Part shown: one piece after another, positions 24,603-33,002 of the stretch
How the letters are laid out: the number at the start of each line of letters is the position of its first letter
How positions within the stretch are numbered: the first letter of the stretch is position 1
NCBI GenBank assembly: GCA_002482505.1
Contig: DLGD01000030.1
Coordinates: forward strand, 63,059 to 127,058
DNA from: Christensenella sp. UBA7703
GTDB lineage: Bacteria; Bacillota; Clostridia; Christensenellales; CAG-138
Reading direction: 5' to 3'
DNA length: 64,000 nt
Notes under the pieces: model-generated
Databases searched by the model: none
Told to the model about the DNA's origin: nothing
What the model saw: the letters and a program-made list of their open reading frames with translations, nothing else
Translations under genes and position numbers: made by a program

Positions 24603-25799
24603 TTATGCCTCATAGATGTCGCCGAGGAAGGACGTTCCGACGTTCCATTGTTCGCCCGTGAGATAATCCAGCACCGTGGCTCCAATATCGGCAAACGTTT
24701 TGCGCGTGCCGAGGTTGACGTTGGCCTTCACGTGCTTGCCCGCGACGACAAGCGGGATATATTCACGCGAATGATCCGTGCTTGCCGTTGTGGGATCGCA
24801 GCCGTGATCCGCCGTAATCATGAGAATGTCGCCCTCTTTCATCGCGCCAAGAATCCGCGGCAGCGCGGCATCAAACAATTCCAGCGCGGTAGCATAACCC
24901 TCGACATCGTTGCGGTGTCCGTAGAGCATGTCAAAATCGACCAGATTGGTGAAGATGAAGTCTCCCGTGCCCGCCTCGAGGAAGCGAACGGTCGCATCGA
25001 TGCCCGAATGGTTATTCTTCGTGTGGTCAACAATGCTCACGCCGCGGTGGCAGAAGATATCCTCGATCTTGCCGACGCCGACCACGTCCATCCCGCGCTT
25101 GACAATCGCATCCAGAACCGTATCGGTAAACGGCTCGACGGCATAGTCCTTGCGGTTTTCGGTGCGCTTATACGCGCCGCTGGTTCCTTCAAACGGGCGT
25201 GCAATGACGCGGCCAACGAGGAAATTATCGTCGTTGAGCAATTCGCGCGCAACTTCGCAGATGCGGTACAGTTCCGGCAGCGGGATCACACCTTCGTGCG
25301 CGGCAATCTGGAACACGCTGTCTGCCGACGTGTAGACGATGGGCTTGCCGGTCTTCACGTGCTCATCACCGAGCCGGGAAATGATCTCCGTGCCGCTGGC
25401 AACCTCGTTGCCGATCGTCCCACGTCCAATCTTTGCCTCGAACTCACGCAAAAAATCTTCCGGAAAACCGTTGGGATAGGTCTTGAATGCCTGCTTGAGC
25501 GGCAAGCCTGCCATCTCCCAATGTCCGCAGGTGGTGTCCTTCGCCTTCGTCAATTCCGCAAGGCGGCCATATGCGCCCTTTGGCGTCAGGTTCATCGAAT
25601 CCAGCCTGCTGTTTTCAATCGCGGCAAGGCCCAACGCGGTCATGTTTGGCATATCCAGTCTTCCGCGTACTTTGCGGATATTTCCGAGCGTATGGGAGCC
25701 AACGTCGCCAAACTCCGCCGCGTCCGGCTGTTCCCCGATTCCAACGCTATCCAGCACGATGACGATCGCCCGCTTCTTGCTTTCACTCTGATTACTCAT
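24603..25799 (-). CDS. deoB: Phosphopentomutase
   Basis: Converts (deoxy)ribose-1-phosphate to the 5-phosphate. It belongs to the alkaline-phosphatase superfamily and binds two Mn ions. The 398 residues include IVIVLDSVGIGEQPDA (about 12-27), the phosphorylated Thr region LTKAKDTTCGHWEMAGLP (about 80-97), SADSVFQIAAHE, and the metal-binding LITADHGCDPTTASTDHSREYIP (in part). The start with AGGTGA 7 nt upstream is chosen; an ATG eight codons earlier has no ribosome site. It is the first gene of deoB-punA, with a strong promoter and an upstream palindrome. Confidence 0.96.
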   Translation of the reverse strand: MSNQSESKKRAIVIVLDSVGIGEQPDAAEFGDVGSHTLGNIRKVRGRLDMPNMTALGLAAIENSRLDSMNLTPKGAYGRLAELTKAKDTTCGHWEMAGLPLKQAFKTYPNGFPEDFLREFEAKIGRGTIGNEVASGTEIISRLGDEHVKTGKPIVYTSADSVFQIAAHEGVIPLPELYRICEVARELLNDDNFLVGRVIARPFEGTSGAYKRTENRKDYAVEPFTDTVLDAIVKRGMDVVGVGKIEDIFCHRGVSIVDHTKNNHSGIDATVRFLEAGTGDFIFTNLVDFDMLYGHRNDVEGYATALELFDAALPRILGAMKEGDILMITADHGCDPTTASTDHSREYIPLVVAGKHVKANVNLGTRKTFADIGATVLDYLTGEQWNVGTSFLGDIYEA

Positions 25800-25874
25800 G
25801 TTGTTCACCTCATATGTATTCATTGAATTGTTGGTTTCTATTGTGTCCGATGAACTGTTTCACCGATTAACTAT

Positions 25875-25903
25875 AGTTTAGTATGATTTTTGTGCACAGT
25901 CAA
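25875..25903 (-). promoter_or_regulatory. Promoter of deoB-punA
   Basis: Minus strand TTGACT, 17 nt, TAAACT. The predicted leader is about 70 nt. Confidence 0.7.
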
Positions 25904-25912
25904 TGAATCAAG

Positions 25913-25925
25913 GTGACTGGGTCAC
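25913..25925. promoter_or_regulatory. GTGA-N5-TCAC palindrome upstream of deoB
   Basis: GTGACTGGGTCAC lies 10 bp upstream of the -35, centred about 51 nt before the predicted RNA start. It has the same form as the two sites upstream of the b5-like genes. Confidence 0.5.
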
Positions 25926-25970
25926 TCTCAAACGTTGCGCCATGCTGAATCATTTTCATGATGAGCGTAC

Positions 25971-25999
25971 AAAAAAAGAAACCGCGCTGCCTGCGCGGT
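25971..25999 (-). terminator. Terminator of spo0A
   Basis: ACCGCGC/GCGCGGT stem with a 5-nt loop, then TTTC and TTTTTTT on the minus strand. Confidence 0.85.
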
Positions 26000-26017
26000 G
26001 AATGATCCAGGATACTG

Positions 26018-26776
26018 TCATCGTTTTAAGTAGGTCAATGCGCGCTGCGCCATCATCGCAACAAATTCCAAATTGCTTGGCTTTCCTTTATAATCATGAA
26101 CGGTATAGCCGAAGTATTCACGGATGGTGTCCGTGTTTCCCCGCGTCCAGGCGATTTCAATCGCATTTCGCACCGCGTGCTCTACCAGCGGCGGGCGGGT
26201 GTTATAGATCTTTGCAACCGTCGGGTAGATGTCGTTGGTGATGCTCAGATCGACCGGAGATTCACTCATGGCATAGATACGAATGGCGTCCCGTAGATAA
26301 TAGTACCCTTTCAGGTGCGCGGGCACGCCGATGGCGCGGATACCGGCGGCAATCTGGCTTTCCAGAATATCGACGACCTCATCCGCCTTCTCTGTCTCCC
26401 GCTCGTACAGGCGCATGAATTCGAGCACCCGCAGTTGCACGAGATCATATTTGAGTGGCTTGGTGAAGCAATAGATCACGCGGTCTTTGATGATTTGCAG
26501 CAGACGGTCGTCCGCCAGCGCGGTGGTTACAAAAACAAGCGGCCTTCGGTCTTCGCTGAGTTTTCCGATGAAGTCCAGCACGCAGATACCGTCAAGGTCA
26601 TGCAGAAACAGGTCGAGTATCAGCAGATCCACATCGCGTGCAAATATGGTGTCAATCGCATCCCGTCCCGTAAACACACTCGGAAGCAGGCGAATATCTT
26701 CCAGGCTCTGAAAGGCCGCCTCAATTCCCTTCGCATCCGCGACGTTGTTGCTTGCGATCAGCAGGTTCTTCTTCAT
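26018..26776 (-). CDS. spo0A: Sporulation transcription factor Spo0A with atypical receiver
   Basis: A 252-residue Spo0A. The C-terminal DNA-binding domain is highly conserved (IGVPAHLKGYYYLRDAIRIY, DIYPTVAKIYNT, VEHAVRNAIEIAWTRGN, FGYT, KPSNLEFVAM), including the recognition helix. The receiver keeps the phosphoryl-accepting Asp (LLILDLFLHDLDG), a Thr in VTTALA and the Lys in FTKPL, but the acidic pair that binds Mg near the start (ADDN in Bacillus) reads ASNN. The GTG four codons earlier is rejected: GGGAG sits 7 nt before the ATG chosen. In Bacillus spoIVB lies between recN and spo0A; here recN is next to spo0A with nothing between. A 0A box lies upstream. Confidence 0.95.
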   Translation of the reverse strand: MKKNLLIASNNVADAKGIEAAFQSLEDIRLLPSVFTGRDAIDTIFARDVDLLILDLFLHDLDGICVLDFIGKLSEDRRPLVFVTTALADDRLLQIIKDRVIYCFTKPLKYDLVQLRVLEFMRLYERETEKADEVVDILESQIAAGIRAIGVPAHLKGYYYLRDAIRIYAMSESPVDLSITNDIYPTVAKIYNTRPPLVEHAVRNAIEIAWTRGNTDTIREYFGYTVHDYKGKPSNLEFVAMMAQRALTYLKR

Positions 26777-26815
26777 GCACTCTCCCACGGCGTTTACGAT
26801 TCAAAATCACTCGGT

Positions 26816-26823
26816 TTTGTCAA
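26816..26823 (-). promoter_or_regulatory. Possible 0A box overlapping a TTGACA element upstream of spo0A
   Basis: Minus strand TTGACAAA fits the loose 0A-box pattern TTGWCRAA but also forms TTGACA, a possible -35; no clear -10 follows. Two TTGTTGAA sites (one mismatch) occur at 26839-26846 (plus) and 26916-26923 (minus). Confidence 0.35.
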
Positions 26824-26987
26824 ACGCCGTTGCCGAAATTGTTGAAAGGCAATCACAGAGCTCCGCACCAACAAATCAGCGTTTCTTCGATTCAAAAAGA
26901 CAGTTTCGCCGCTGTTTCAACAAAAAAACATGAAATTCTGTGTTGTTCTTCTGTATTAAAACAATTTCAGCGGTGTTTCATGACCGT

Positions 26988-26995
26988 TTCGACAA
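26988..26995 (-). promoter_or_regulatory. 0A box between recN and spo0A
   Basis: Minus strand TTGTCGAA, an exact match to the Spo0A binding consensus, about 210 nt upstream of the spo0A start. Autoregulation by Spo0A is known in Bacillus. Confidence 0.55.
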
Positions 26996-27012
26996 ATTGT
27001 ACCCCATATCTG

Positions 27013-28719
27013 CTAAAAAATGCGCCGCATTGCCTCTTCTGCAGCGTCGATAAGCTGCTGCGCATGCTCCAGCGCGACAGAGTCCGCCCCCGCGCTGCCC
27101 ATAATGCGGGCGATCTCTTTTGCGCGCTGCTCTTGGGTCAGCAGGACGGCATTGGAGCGCGTATGTTCACCCGTCTCTTCCTTATAGACCAGGTATTGCT
27201 GGCTGGCATATGCCGCGATCTGCGGTAAGTGCGTGATGCAGAGCACTTGATGGTTCCGCGATATCTGACGCATCTTGACGGCGACCGCGGTGCCGATTTG
27301 TCCGCTGATGCCGCTGTCGATTTCGTCAAACACCATGGTCGGGATTCCGTCGAGATCGGCCAGCACACTCTTAAACGAGAGCATGATGCGGGAGAGTTCG
27401 CCGCCGGACGCAACCTTGCTCAGCGCCTTTACCGGTTCGCCGCGGTTGGTGGAGAGTAAAAACTCGACATCGTCCGTGCCGTTTGCGGAGGGAATCTCGC
27501 CGGAAAGAGTCTCAAACTTAGCGGAAAACGCCGCGTGCGGCATGCCAAGATCGCTGAGCTCCGGCAACAGCCGTGCACTGAGCCGCTGCGCCGCCTGCTT
27601 TCGCAGATCGGAAAGTGCAAGGCTCAATGCGTCATATTCCGTTTTTGCCGCGGCATAGTCCGCCGCGAGCTGTTCCCTGCGCTCTTCCGCGTTGTCGATG
27701 AGCTCCAGTTCCTGCTGGCTCTTGTCGCGATACGTCAAGATCTCCTCAATATTCGCGCCATACTTGCGCTTGAGGATCGAGATCAACTCCAGACGTGTTT
27801 CAATTTCGTCCAGTGTGTCGGGTTCATACGAAAAATCAGTCCGATAGTCACGGAGCGTATAGCTCGCGTCCTCAAGATCATAATACAATGCGTGCAGTTT
27901 TTCGGAGAGTTGTTGATAATCTGCGCTGAGCCGCGCGATACCGTCCAGCATGTGCAGCGCCATACTAAAGGAAGCAAGCGCGCCGCCGTTTTCCGCTTCG
28001 TCTCCGCTGAGTGCGGCGTTGGCGCCCTCGAGCCCTTCCATCACGGCCTGCGCGTTTTGCAGCAGCCCGCGCTGTTCTTCCAGCTGTTCCTCTTCCCCAA
28101 TGGTCAGATTCGCCGCGTCGATTTCTTTGATTTGATAGGAAAGCAGGTCGATTCTTCTCGTGCGCTCCTGCTCATTGAACTGCGCAGCAGCAAGCAGCCG
28201 CTTTGCTTCGGTTGCTCTGTGATATGCCTGTGCGACGCGCGCTTTCACTTCCAGTGCGTCTCTGCCTGCAAAGCGGTCCAGCAAGCCGATGTGTTTTTTT
28301 TCATCGAGCAAAGACTGATGCGCGTGCTGACCGTGGATGTCCACCAACGCGTCGCCGATGAGCTTCAGCGCGCCCGCGTTGATCAGCGTGCCGTTCGCTC
28401 TGCAAACGTTCTTCCCGCTGATGGAAAACTCACGATAGAGCGTGAGTTCGCCCTCTTCGCAGTCGATCCCCTGCTCTATCAGCACCTCAAACACAGGTTC
28501 CCCTGCCTGGAGCGCAAACGTCGCCTCCACGCTCGCTTTTTCCTCGCCGGATTTCACGAGTTCGCGGCTTGCGCGCTCGCCCAACACAAAATTGAGCGCC
28601 TCAATAATAATGGATTTTCCTGCGCCGGTTTCACCCGTCAGCACGGAAAACCCACCGAAAAACGCAATCGATTGATGATCGATCAGCGCTATATTATGGA
28701 TGGATAACTCTTTGAGCAA
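27013..28719 (-). CDS. recN: DNA repair protein RecN
   Basis: SMC-like ATPase that acts early at double-strand breaks. The 568 residues run from MLKELSIHNIALIDHQSI through Walker A TGETGAGKSI (about 28-37), two long helical coiled-coil arms around a central hinge, the signature-like LSKVASGGELSRIMLSFK (about 437-454), the Walker B region TMVFDEIDSGISG (about 467-479), and a C-terminal VLCITHLPQIAAYA. It is between argR and spo0A, as in most Firmicutes. No ribosome-site oddity is seen. Confidence 0.97.
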   Translation of the reverse strand: MLKELSIHNIALIDHQSIAFFGGFSVLTGETGAGKSIIIEALNFVLGERASRELVKSGEEKASVEATFALQAGEPVFEVLIEQGIDCEEGELTLYREFSISGKNVCRANGTLINAGALKLIGDALVDIHGQHAHQSLLDEKKHIGLLDRFAGRDALEVKARVAQAYHRATEAKRLLAAAQFNEQERTRRIDLLSYQIKEIDAANLTIGEEEQLEEQRGLLQNAQAVMEGLEGANAALSGDEAENGGALASFSMALHMLDGIARLSADYQQLSEKLHALYYDLEDASYTLRDYRTDFSYEPDTLDEIETRLELISILKRKYGANIEEILTYRDKSQQELELIDNAEERREQLAADYAAAKTEYDALSLALSDLRKQAAQRLSARLLPELSDLGMPHAAFSAKFETLSGEIPSANGTDDVEFLLSTNRGEPVKALSKVASGGELSRIMLSFKSVLADLDGIPTMVFDEIDSGISGQIGTAVAVKMRQISRNHQVLCITHLPQIAAYASQQYLVYKEETGEHTRSNAVLLTQEQRAKEIARIMGSAGADSVALEHAQQLIDAAEEAMRRIF

Positions 28720-28847
28720 AGTCGACGCCCTCCCGTTTTCTTGAGCATCTACGTTGTTGTTCCTTCAAATATCAGTATTTCGCGCTCACGTTGAGAACCC
28801 CCGATTCGGAGGGCAACCCATGTGCAATCAAACCGCAAGAAGAATGC

Positions 28848-29297
28848 TTACTTGAGCATTTTCTGGAATTTTTTGATGATATCGCCGACGCTCTTCGCGT
28901 CCCGAACGGCAATAAAAATCGTATTGTCTCCCGCAATGGAGCCGAGGATGTCCGGCCACTTGAGGGTGTCCACCGCTTCCGCCGCGGCGTTTGCGCTGCC
29001 TGCGATGGTCTTGATGACGATCATGTTCCCCGCGCTGGTTACGGAAAGAACGCAGTTGCTGAACATGCGGATAAAGCGTTCCTGTAAATCTGCTTCCGCT
29101 TTCTCCACGGTTGCGTAGCGATAGCGGCCTTCGGGAGTGAGCACCTTGATGAGGCGCAGCTCCTTGATGTCGCGCGAGACGGTCGCCTGCGTCACAGAGA
29201 AACCATGGTCACGCAGTTTTCCGGCGAGTTCTTCCTGCGTTTCGATGTTTTCCGAAGCGATGAGTTTGGAAATCATATCATGCCGTTTTGCTTTCAT
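28848..29297 (-). CDS. argR: Arginine repressor ArgR/AhrC
   Basis: Hexameric arginine-dependent regulator of 149 residues. The N-terminal winged helix has FSVTQATVSRDIKELRLIKV (about 33-52). The C-terminal oligomerisation and arginine-binding domain keeps the GSIAGDNTIFIAV motif (about 118-130; usual GTIAGDDTI). GGGGATTGA serves as ribosome site. The upstream region is A+T-rich with a run of ATT repeats, but I see no convincing ARG box. Its place before recN is conserved in Firmicutes. No arginine biosynthesis genes are in the window. Confidence 0.96.
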   Translation of the reverse strand: MKAKRHDMISKLIASENIETQEELAGKLRDHGFSVTQATVSRDIKELRLIKVLTPEGRYRYATVEKAEADLQERFIRMFSNCVLSVTSAGNMIVIKTIAGSANAAAEAVDTLKWPDILGSIAGDNTIFIAVRDAKSVGDIIKKFQKMLK

Positions 29298-29440
29298 GTT
29301 TCAATCCCCAATACAATAATAATAATGATGAGTGCACTTACGATGTCGAACTGAAAACGCCGCATCGTTCCGGGTCTGGATAGGAGTTGTTATTTGGATG
29401 CCGAAGCATTTGTCCGGCATAGAGGCCAAGATTGAACGGC

Positions 29441-30232
29441 TCAGGTCAGCTTCTGCCGGATGAGCTCAAACACATTGTGTTCCTGAAAACGGATGAAACG
29501 AACGCGCTGATTGGATCGCGTTACGCAAACGCGGTCGTCCGGGTTGATGCGGCTGAGTTTGATTCCGTCGCCCGCGACAAACCCTTCGCCTTTGACCCGA
29601 AAAGTCCAAACGGCACTCGGCGCGCTTACAATCGGGCGGATGTGCAGCGTGTGGGAGCAAACAGCGGTAACGATGATGCTATCGAGATCCTGCGTTACGA
29701 CCGGGCCGCCTGCGGAAAGATTATATGCCGTGCTGCCGGTCGGCGTGCTCGCAATGATTCCGTCTGAAAACACAGAACCGACGGATTGCCCGTCACATGC
29801 CATCTCGATTTGAATCGTACCGGAAAACGACTGTTTCGCGATTAAAATATCGTTGAGGCAGCTGGCAAACGGTGCATCGTTGATGCTGCAAAGCAGCATC
29901 ATGCGTTCTTCCACGCGATAGTCCCCGCACTGAATCTTTTGAATCGCGCCGGAAAACTCATCAAGGGCAATTTCACTTAAAAAACCGATTCGCCCGAGGT
30001 TGACGCCAAGCAGCGGGATGTTCCCCTTCGCCGCCTCAAAAGCAAAGCGAAGCAGCGTCCCGTCTCCGCCGATGACCACTAGAAGTTGTGGCGCAGGCTG
30101 CTCCAGCCGGAGGGCTTCGACGCTGTCAAGCGCGACCACCTCTTCGCCCAATGCAGTTGCCTGCTCCATCAATCGGACACGGAATTCGGCGATGCCATCC
30201 TTTTCGAGATTCCCAGCAAAGCCGATTTTCAT
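29441..30232 (-). CDS. nadK: NAD kinase
   Basis: Makes NADP from NAD and ATP or polyphosphate. The 263 residues include the GGDGTLLRFAFEA motif (about 54-66), NLGRIGFLSEI (about 78-88), the conserved NDILIAK segment (about 127-133), DGIIASTPTGSTAYNLSAGGPVV (about 159-181, in part) and a C-terminal all-beta half with HIRPIVSAPS. This is the short bacterial form without an N-terminal extension. It lies between tlyA and argR in the conserved block. Confidence 0.96.
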   Translation of the reverse strand: MKIGFAGNLEKDGIAEFRVRLMEQATALGEEVVALDSVEALRLEQPAPQLLVVIGGDGTLLRFAFEAAKGNIPLLGVNLGRIGFLSEIALDEFSGAIQKIQCGDYRVEERMMLLCSINDAPFASCLNDILIAKQSFSGTIQIEMACDGQSVGSVFSDGIIASTPTGSTAYNLSAGGPVVTQDLDSIIVTAVCSHTLHIRPIVSAPSAVWTFRVKGEGFVAGDGIKLSRINPDDRVCVTRSNQRVRFIRFQEHNVFELIRQKLT

Positions 30233-30316
30233 CGTTTTCGCTCCAAAAAAGATAATATGCCCATATTATACAGCCTCATTTATAATAATACAAGAGAAAA
30301 TGTGAATATGTATGCT

Positions 30317-31129
30317 TTATATACACGAGTCGTGCGCATCCTCAACGACCGAAACGGCTGTGTTATGGTCGATTTTTGTTGCGGCGTGATCAATTTGTAT
30401 GCATTTTTCTAAGAATATAAGAAATTCGATATTTCCCTTCGGCCCGCGAATGGGTGAATATGACAGCCCGCTTACGCAAAATCCCGCATCCTGCGCAACG
30501 CCGAGAATCCGGTCGATCACCTCGATATGCGTCGATGATTCCGAAACCACGCCGTGCTTGCCAACTTTGTTTTTGCCCGCCTCAAACTGCGGTTTGATGA
30601 GCGCAACAACCTGTCCGCCGTCCTTCAAACATTGAAACAGCGGCGGCAATATTTTATCGAGCGAGATGAACGAAACGTCGATAGAGGCAAAGTCCAGCCC
30701 GCCATCGAACCATGCGGGTTCCATAAAACGGGCATTCGTGCGCTCCAGCACAGCAACACGTTCGTCACTTCTGAGTTTCCAGTCAAGCTGGCCATATCCC
30801 ACATCGATTGCGTACACTTTCTTTGCGCCGTTTTGGAGCATGCAATCCGTAAACCCGCCCGTGGAAGCGCCGATGTCCGCGCAGGTTTTGCCTTCCAGCG
30901 TGATCGGGAACGTCTGCATCGCCTTTTGCAGCTTATATCCGCCGCGGCTGACAAACGGGCAGGTATCCCCGCGCACGATGATCTGCGCGTCTTCGGTAAC
31001 AAACTGCCCCGCTTTCTCCGCTTTGACTTCGCCAAGATAGACCTGTCCTGCAAGCACGAGCGCATGCGCCTCCTCGCGGCTTTTGGCAAGCCCGCGTTCA
31101 AACAGCGCGACATCCAGGCGCGTCTTCAT
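30317..31129 (-). CDS. tlyA: TlyA family 2'-O-methyltransferase/hemolysin
   Basis: A 270-residue protein: an S4-type RNA-binding domain (MKTRLDVALFERGLAKSREEAHALVLAGQVYL, in part, about 1-60) followed by an FtsJ/RrmJ-type methyltransferase with SAM motif ADIGASTGGFTDCML (about 87-101), IDVGYGQLDW and IDVSFISLDKILPPL. TlyA methylates ribose 2'-OH of 16S and 23S rRNA in Mycobacterium, where its loss gives capreomycin resistance; many Firmicutes have a related form. The C-terminal 25 residues after FLIFLEKC are not part of the family core. The start overlaps the dxs stop by ATGA; the long in-frame extension further upstream only shadows dxs. Confidence 0.93.
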   Translation of the reverse strand: MKTRLDVALFERGLAKSREEAHALVLAGQVYLGEVKAEKAGQFVTEDAQIIVRGDTCPFVSRGGYKLQKAMQTFPITLEGKTCADIGASTGGFTDCMLQNGAKKVYAIDVGYGQLDWKLRSDERVAVLERTNARFMEPAWFDGGLDFASIDVSFISLDKILPPLFQCLKDGGQVVALIKPQFEAGKNKVGKHGVVSESSTHIEVIDRILGVAQDAGFCVSGLSYSPIRGPKGNIEFLIFLEKCIQIDHAATKIDHNTAVSVVEDAHDSCI

Positions 31130-32952
31130 GCCAGTTCCTCCGTCAAGTATTGTTCCAACGCTTCCGCGGTCAACCCGCAAAATTGCCGCTGATGCGCCAC
31201 GCTGGCTTGTGAAACCGGTTCGTTTGGCACGCACATGTGCACGACGGAAATCGGCGAAAGCGCCGCATTGACGTGAAGGCCGAGGCAGTCTACCCCCTCT
31301 TCCATCACAACCACACGTTTCGCCGTCTGCTTGATTCGTTCCAGCATCGCCAGATCCAGCGGCTGAATCGTCCGCGCGTTGACCAGTCCCACGCCGAGTT
31401 TTCGGCAAACGGGAATTGCGAGGGCGACCATCGCGCCTGTCGCGATTACGGTTCGTTCCGTAATCGGCAGCATCTCTTCCCAAACGCCTCTTTCGACCGG
31501 CTGCTCGGAGACCGCCTGCATCAGGCTCCCGCGCGGATAGCGCACCGCAGCGGGTTCCCCGCGTGAAATCGCGAGTTCGAGCATATGCACAAGCTCCTGT
31601 TGCGTTGCGGGAGAGTAGATCGTCAGATTCGGCATAGTCGATAGAAACGCCATGTCGTAGACGCCCTGGTGTGTTTCCCCGTCGTCGCCGACGAGCCCCG
31701 CGCGGTCAATCGCCAATACAACAGGAAGTTTTTGCAGGCAGATGTCGTGCAAAATTTGATCATAGCCGCGCTGCAAGAATGTGGAATAGATCGCGACAAC
31801 GGGTTTTAGCCCGCCCGCCGCCATACCCGCCGCCATCGTCAGCGCGTGCTCTTCGGCAATGCCGACGTCAAAGAAGCGGTCGCAGAAGCGCCCGGCGAAC
31901 TCCGTCAGGCCTGTCCCGATCGGCATCGCGGCAGAAACCGCGACGATGAGCGGATCTTTTTGCGCAAGCGCAATCATCGCGTCGCCAAACACGCTGGAGT
32001 TACTCTTTTTCAGCGCGGCCTCAATGTCTCCGGTGTCGATGGAAAACGGGGCGACGCCGTGAAATTTCTCCGGATTGCGTTCGGAGAACGCATAGCCTTT
32101 TCCCTTTTGCGTTACGCAGTGGACAATCACCGGCACATGAAGTTCTTTTGCCCTGCGGAACATCCGCGTAAGCTCTTCGATATTGTGCCCGTCGATGGGG
32201 CCAAGATAGAGAAAGCCCATGTCCTCAAACAAGCGCTTCGGCATGAGGAAACTCTTGATTCGGTTTTTAAAGTTTTCCATATGCCGCGATAGCCAGCGGC
32301 CAAGCAACCCGGTATCGAGCGAGCGCACAATCCTGCGCTTGAAGCGCACATACCATTCACTCGAGCGCATATTGACCAGCATGCGATGCAGCGCGCCAAC
32401 ATTGGGCGAAATCGACATCTCGTTATCGTTGAGGATCACGATCAACGGCACATCCGCCCCGCCCGCATCGTTCAGCCCTTCAAACGCCATTCCACCTGTC
32501 AGCGCACCGTCGCCAACCAGCGCGATGGCGATGCCGTCCTCACCGCGGAGCTTCTTTGCACGTGCCAGACCAAGCGCCGCGGAAATTGCCGTCGACGCAT
32601 GCCCGGTATTGAAATGATCGTGAACGCTTTCTTCCCTTTTGGGGAAGCCGGAAAGGCCGTCTTCCTGCCGGAGTGTGCAAAACGCCTCCCTGCGCCCGGT
32701 GATGATCTTATGCGCATAGGCCTGATGCCCGACATCGAATACAATCTTATCCGTGGGGCTGTTAAACGCGCGATGCATAGCGATTGTCACCTCGACAACG
32801 CCGAGGCTGGAGGCAAGATGCCCGCCGCAGCGCGCGATGTTTTCAATCATATACTGGCGCATCTGCGCCGCGAGAACGGGCAGTTCGCCTGATTTCAGTT
32901 TTTTAAAGTCCTCAAGTGAGTTGACTTTATCCAGTACCGGGTAACGATCCAT
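31126..32952 (-). CDS. dxs: 1-deoxy-D-xylulose-5-phosphate synthase
   Basis: First enzyme of the MEP isoprenoid pathway, TPP-dependent, joining pyruvate and glyceraldehyde-3-phosphate. The 608 residues include HLASSLGVVEVTIAMH (about 45-60), DVGHQAYAHKIITGR, the TPP motif GDGALTGGMAFEGLNDAG (about 147-164) and LNDNEMSISPNVGAL. The central part has DGHN, the C-terminal half GIAEEHALTMAAGMAAGG (about 373-390) with the catalytic Glu and DRAGLVGDDGETHQG. It lies between ispA and tlyA, so precursor supply and prenyl chain synthesis are co-transcribed. Confidence 0.97.
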   Translation of the reverse strand: MDRYPVLDKVNSLEDFKKLKSGELPVLAAQMRQYMIENIARCGGHLASSLGVVEVTIAMHRAFNSPTDKIVFDVGHQAYAHKIITGRREAFCTLRQEDGLSGFPKREESVHDHFNTGHASTAISAALGLARAKKLRGEDGIAIALVGDGALTGGMAFEGLNDAGGADVPLIVILNDNEMSISPNVGALHRMLVNMRSSEWYVRFKRRIVRSLDTGLLGRWLSRHMENFKNRIKSFLMPKRLFEDMGFLYLGPIDGHNIEELTRMFRRAKELHVPVIVHCVTQKGKGYAFSERNPEKFHGVAPFSIDTGDIEAALKKSNSSVFGDAMIALAQKDPLIVAVSAAMPIGTGLTEFAGRFCDRFFDVGIAEEHALTMAAGMAAGGLKPVVAIYSTFLQRGYDQILHDICLQKLPVVLAIDRAGLVGDDGETHQGVYDMAFLSTMPNLTIYSPATQQELVHMLELAISRGEPAAVRYPRGSLMQAVSEQPVERGVWEEMLPITERTVIATGAMVALAIPVCRKLGVGLVNARTIQPLDLAMLERIKQTAKRVVVMEEGVDCLGLHVNAALSPISVVHMCVPNEPVSQASVAHQRQFCGLTAEALEQYLTEELA

Positions 32953-33002
32953 CGTCTATCTTATCTTTCTGCTTATCATTACTGTTGCGATCAAAGCGCT
33001 TT

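Noticed and set aside
28786..28825. Terminator between recN and argR
   Set aside because: The C/G runs around CCGATTCGG pair poorly and lack a T-tract.
29298..29345. ARG box upstream of argR
   Set aside because: The region is A+T-rich with ATT repeats, but no good match to the operator pattern with two half sites was found.
31130..31483. 118-codon N-terminal extension of TlyA
   Set aside because: It overlaps dxs and has no family similarity; the S4 domain starts at the internal ATG that overlaps the dxs stop.
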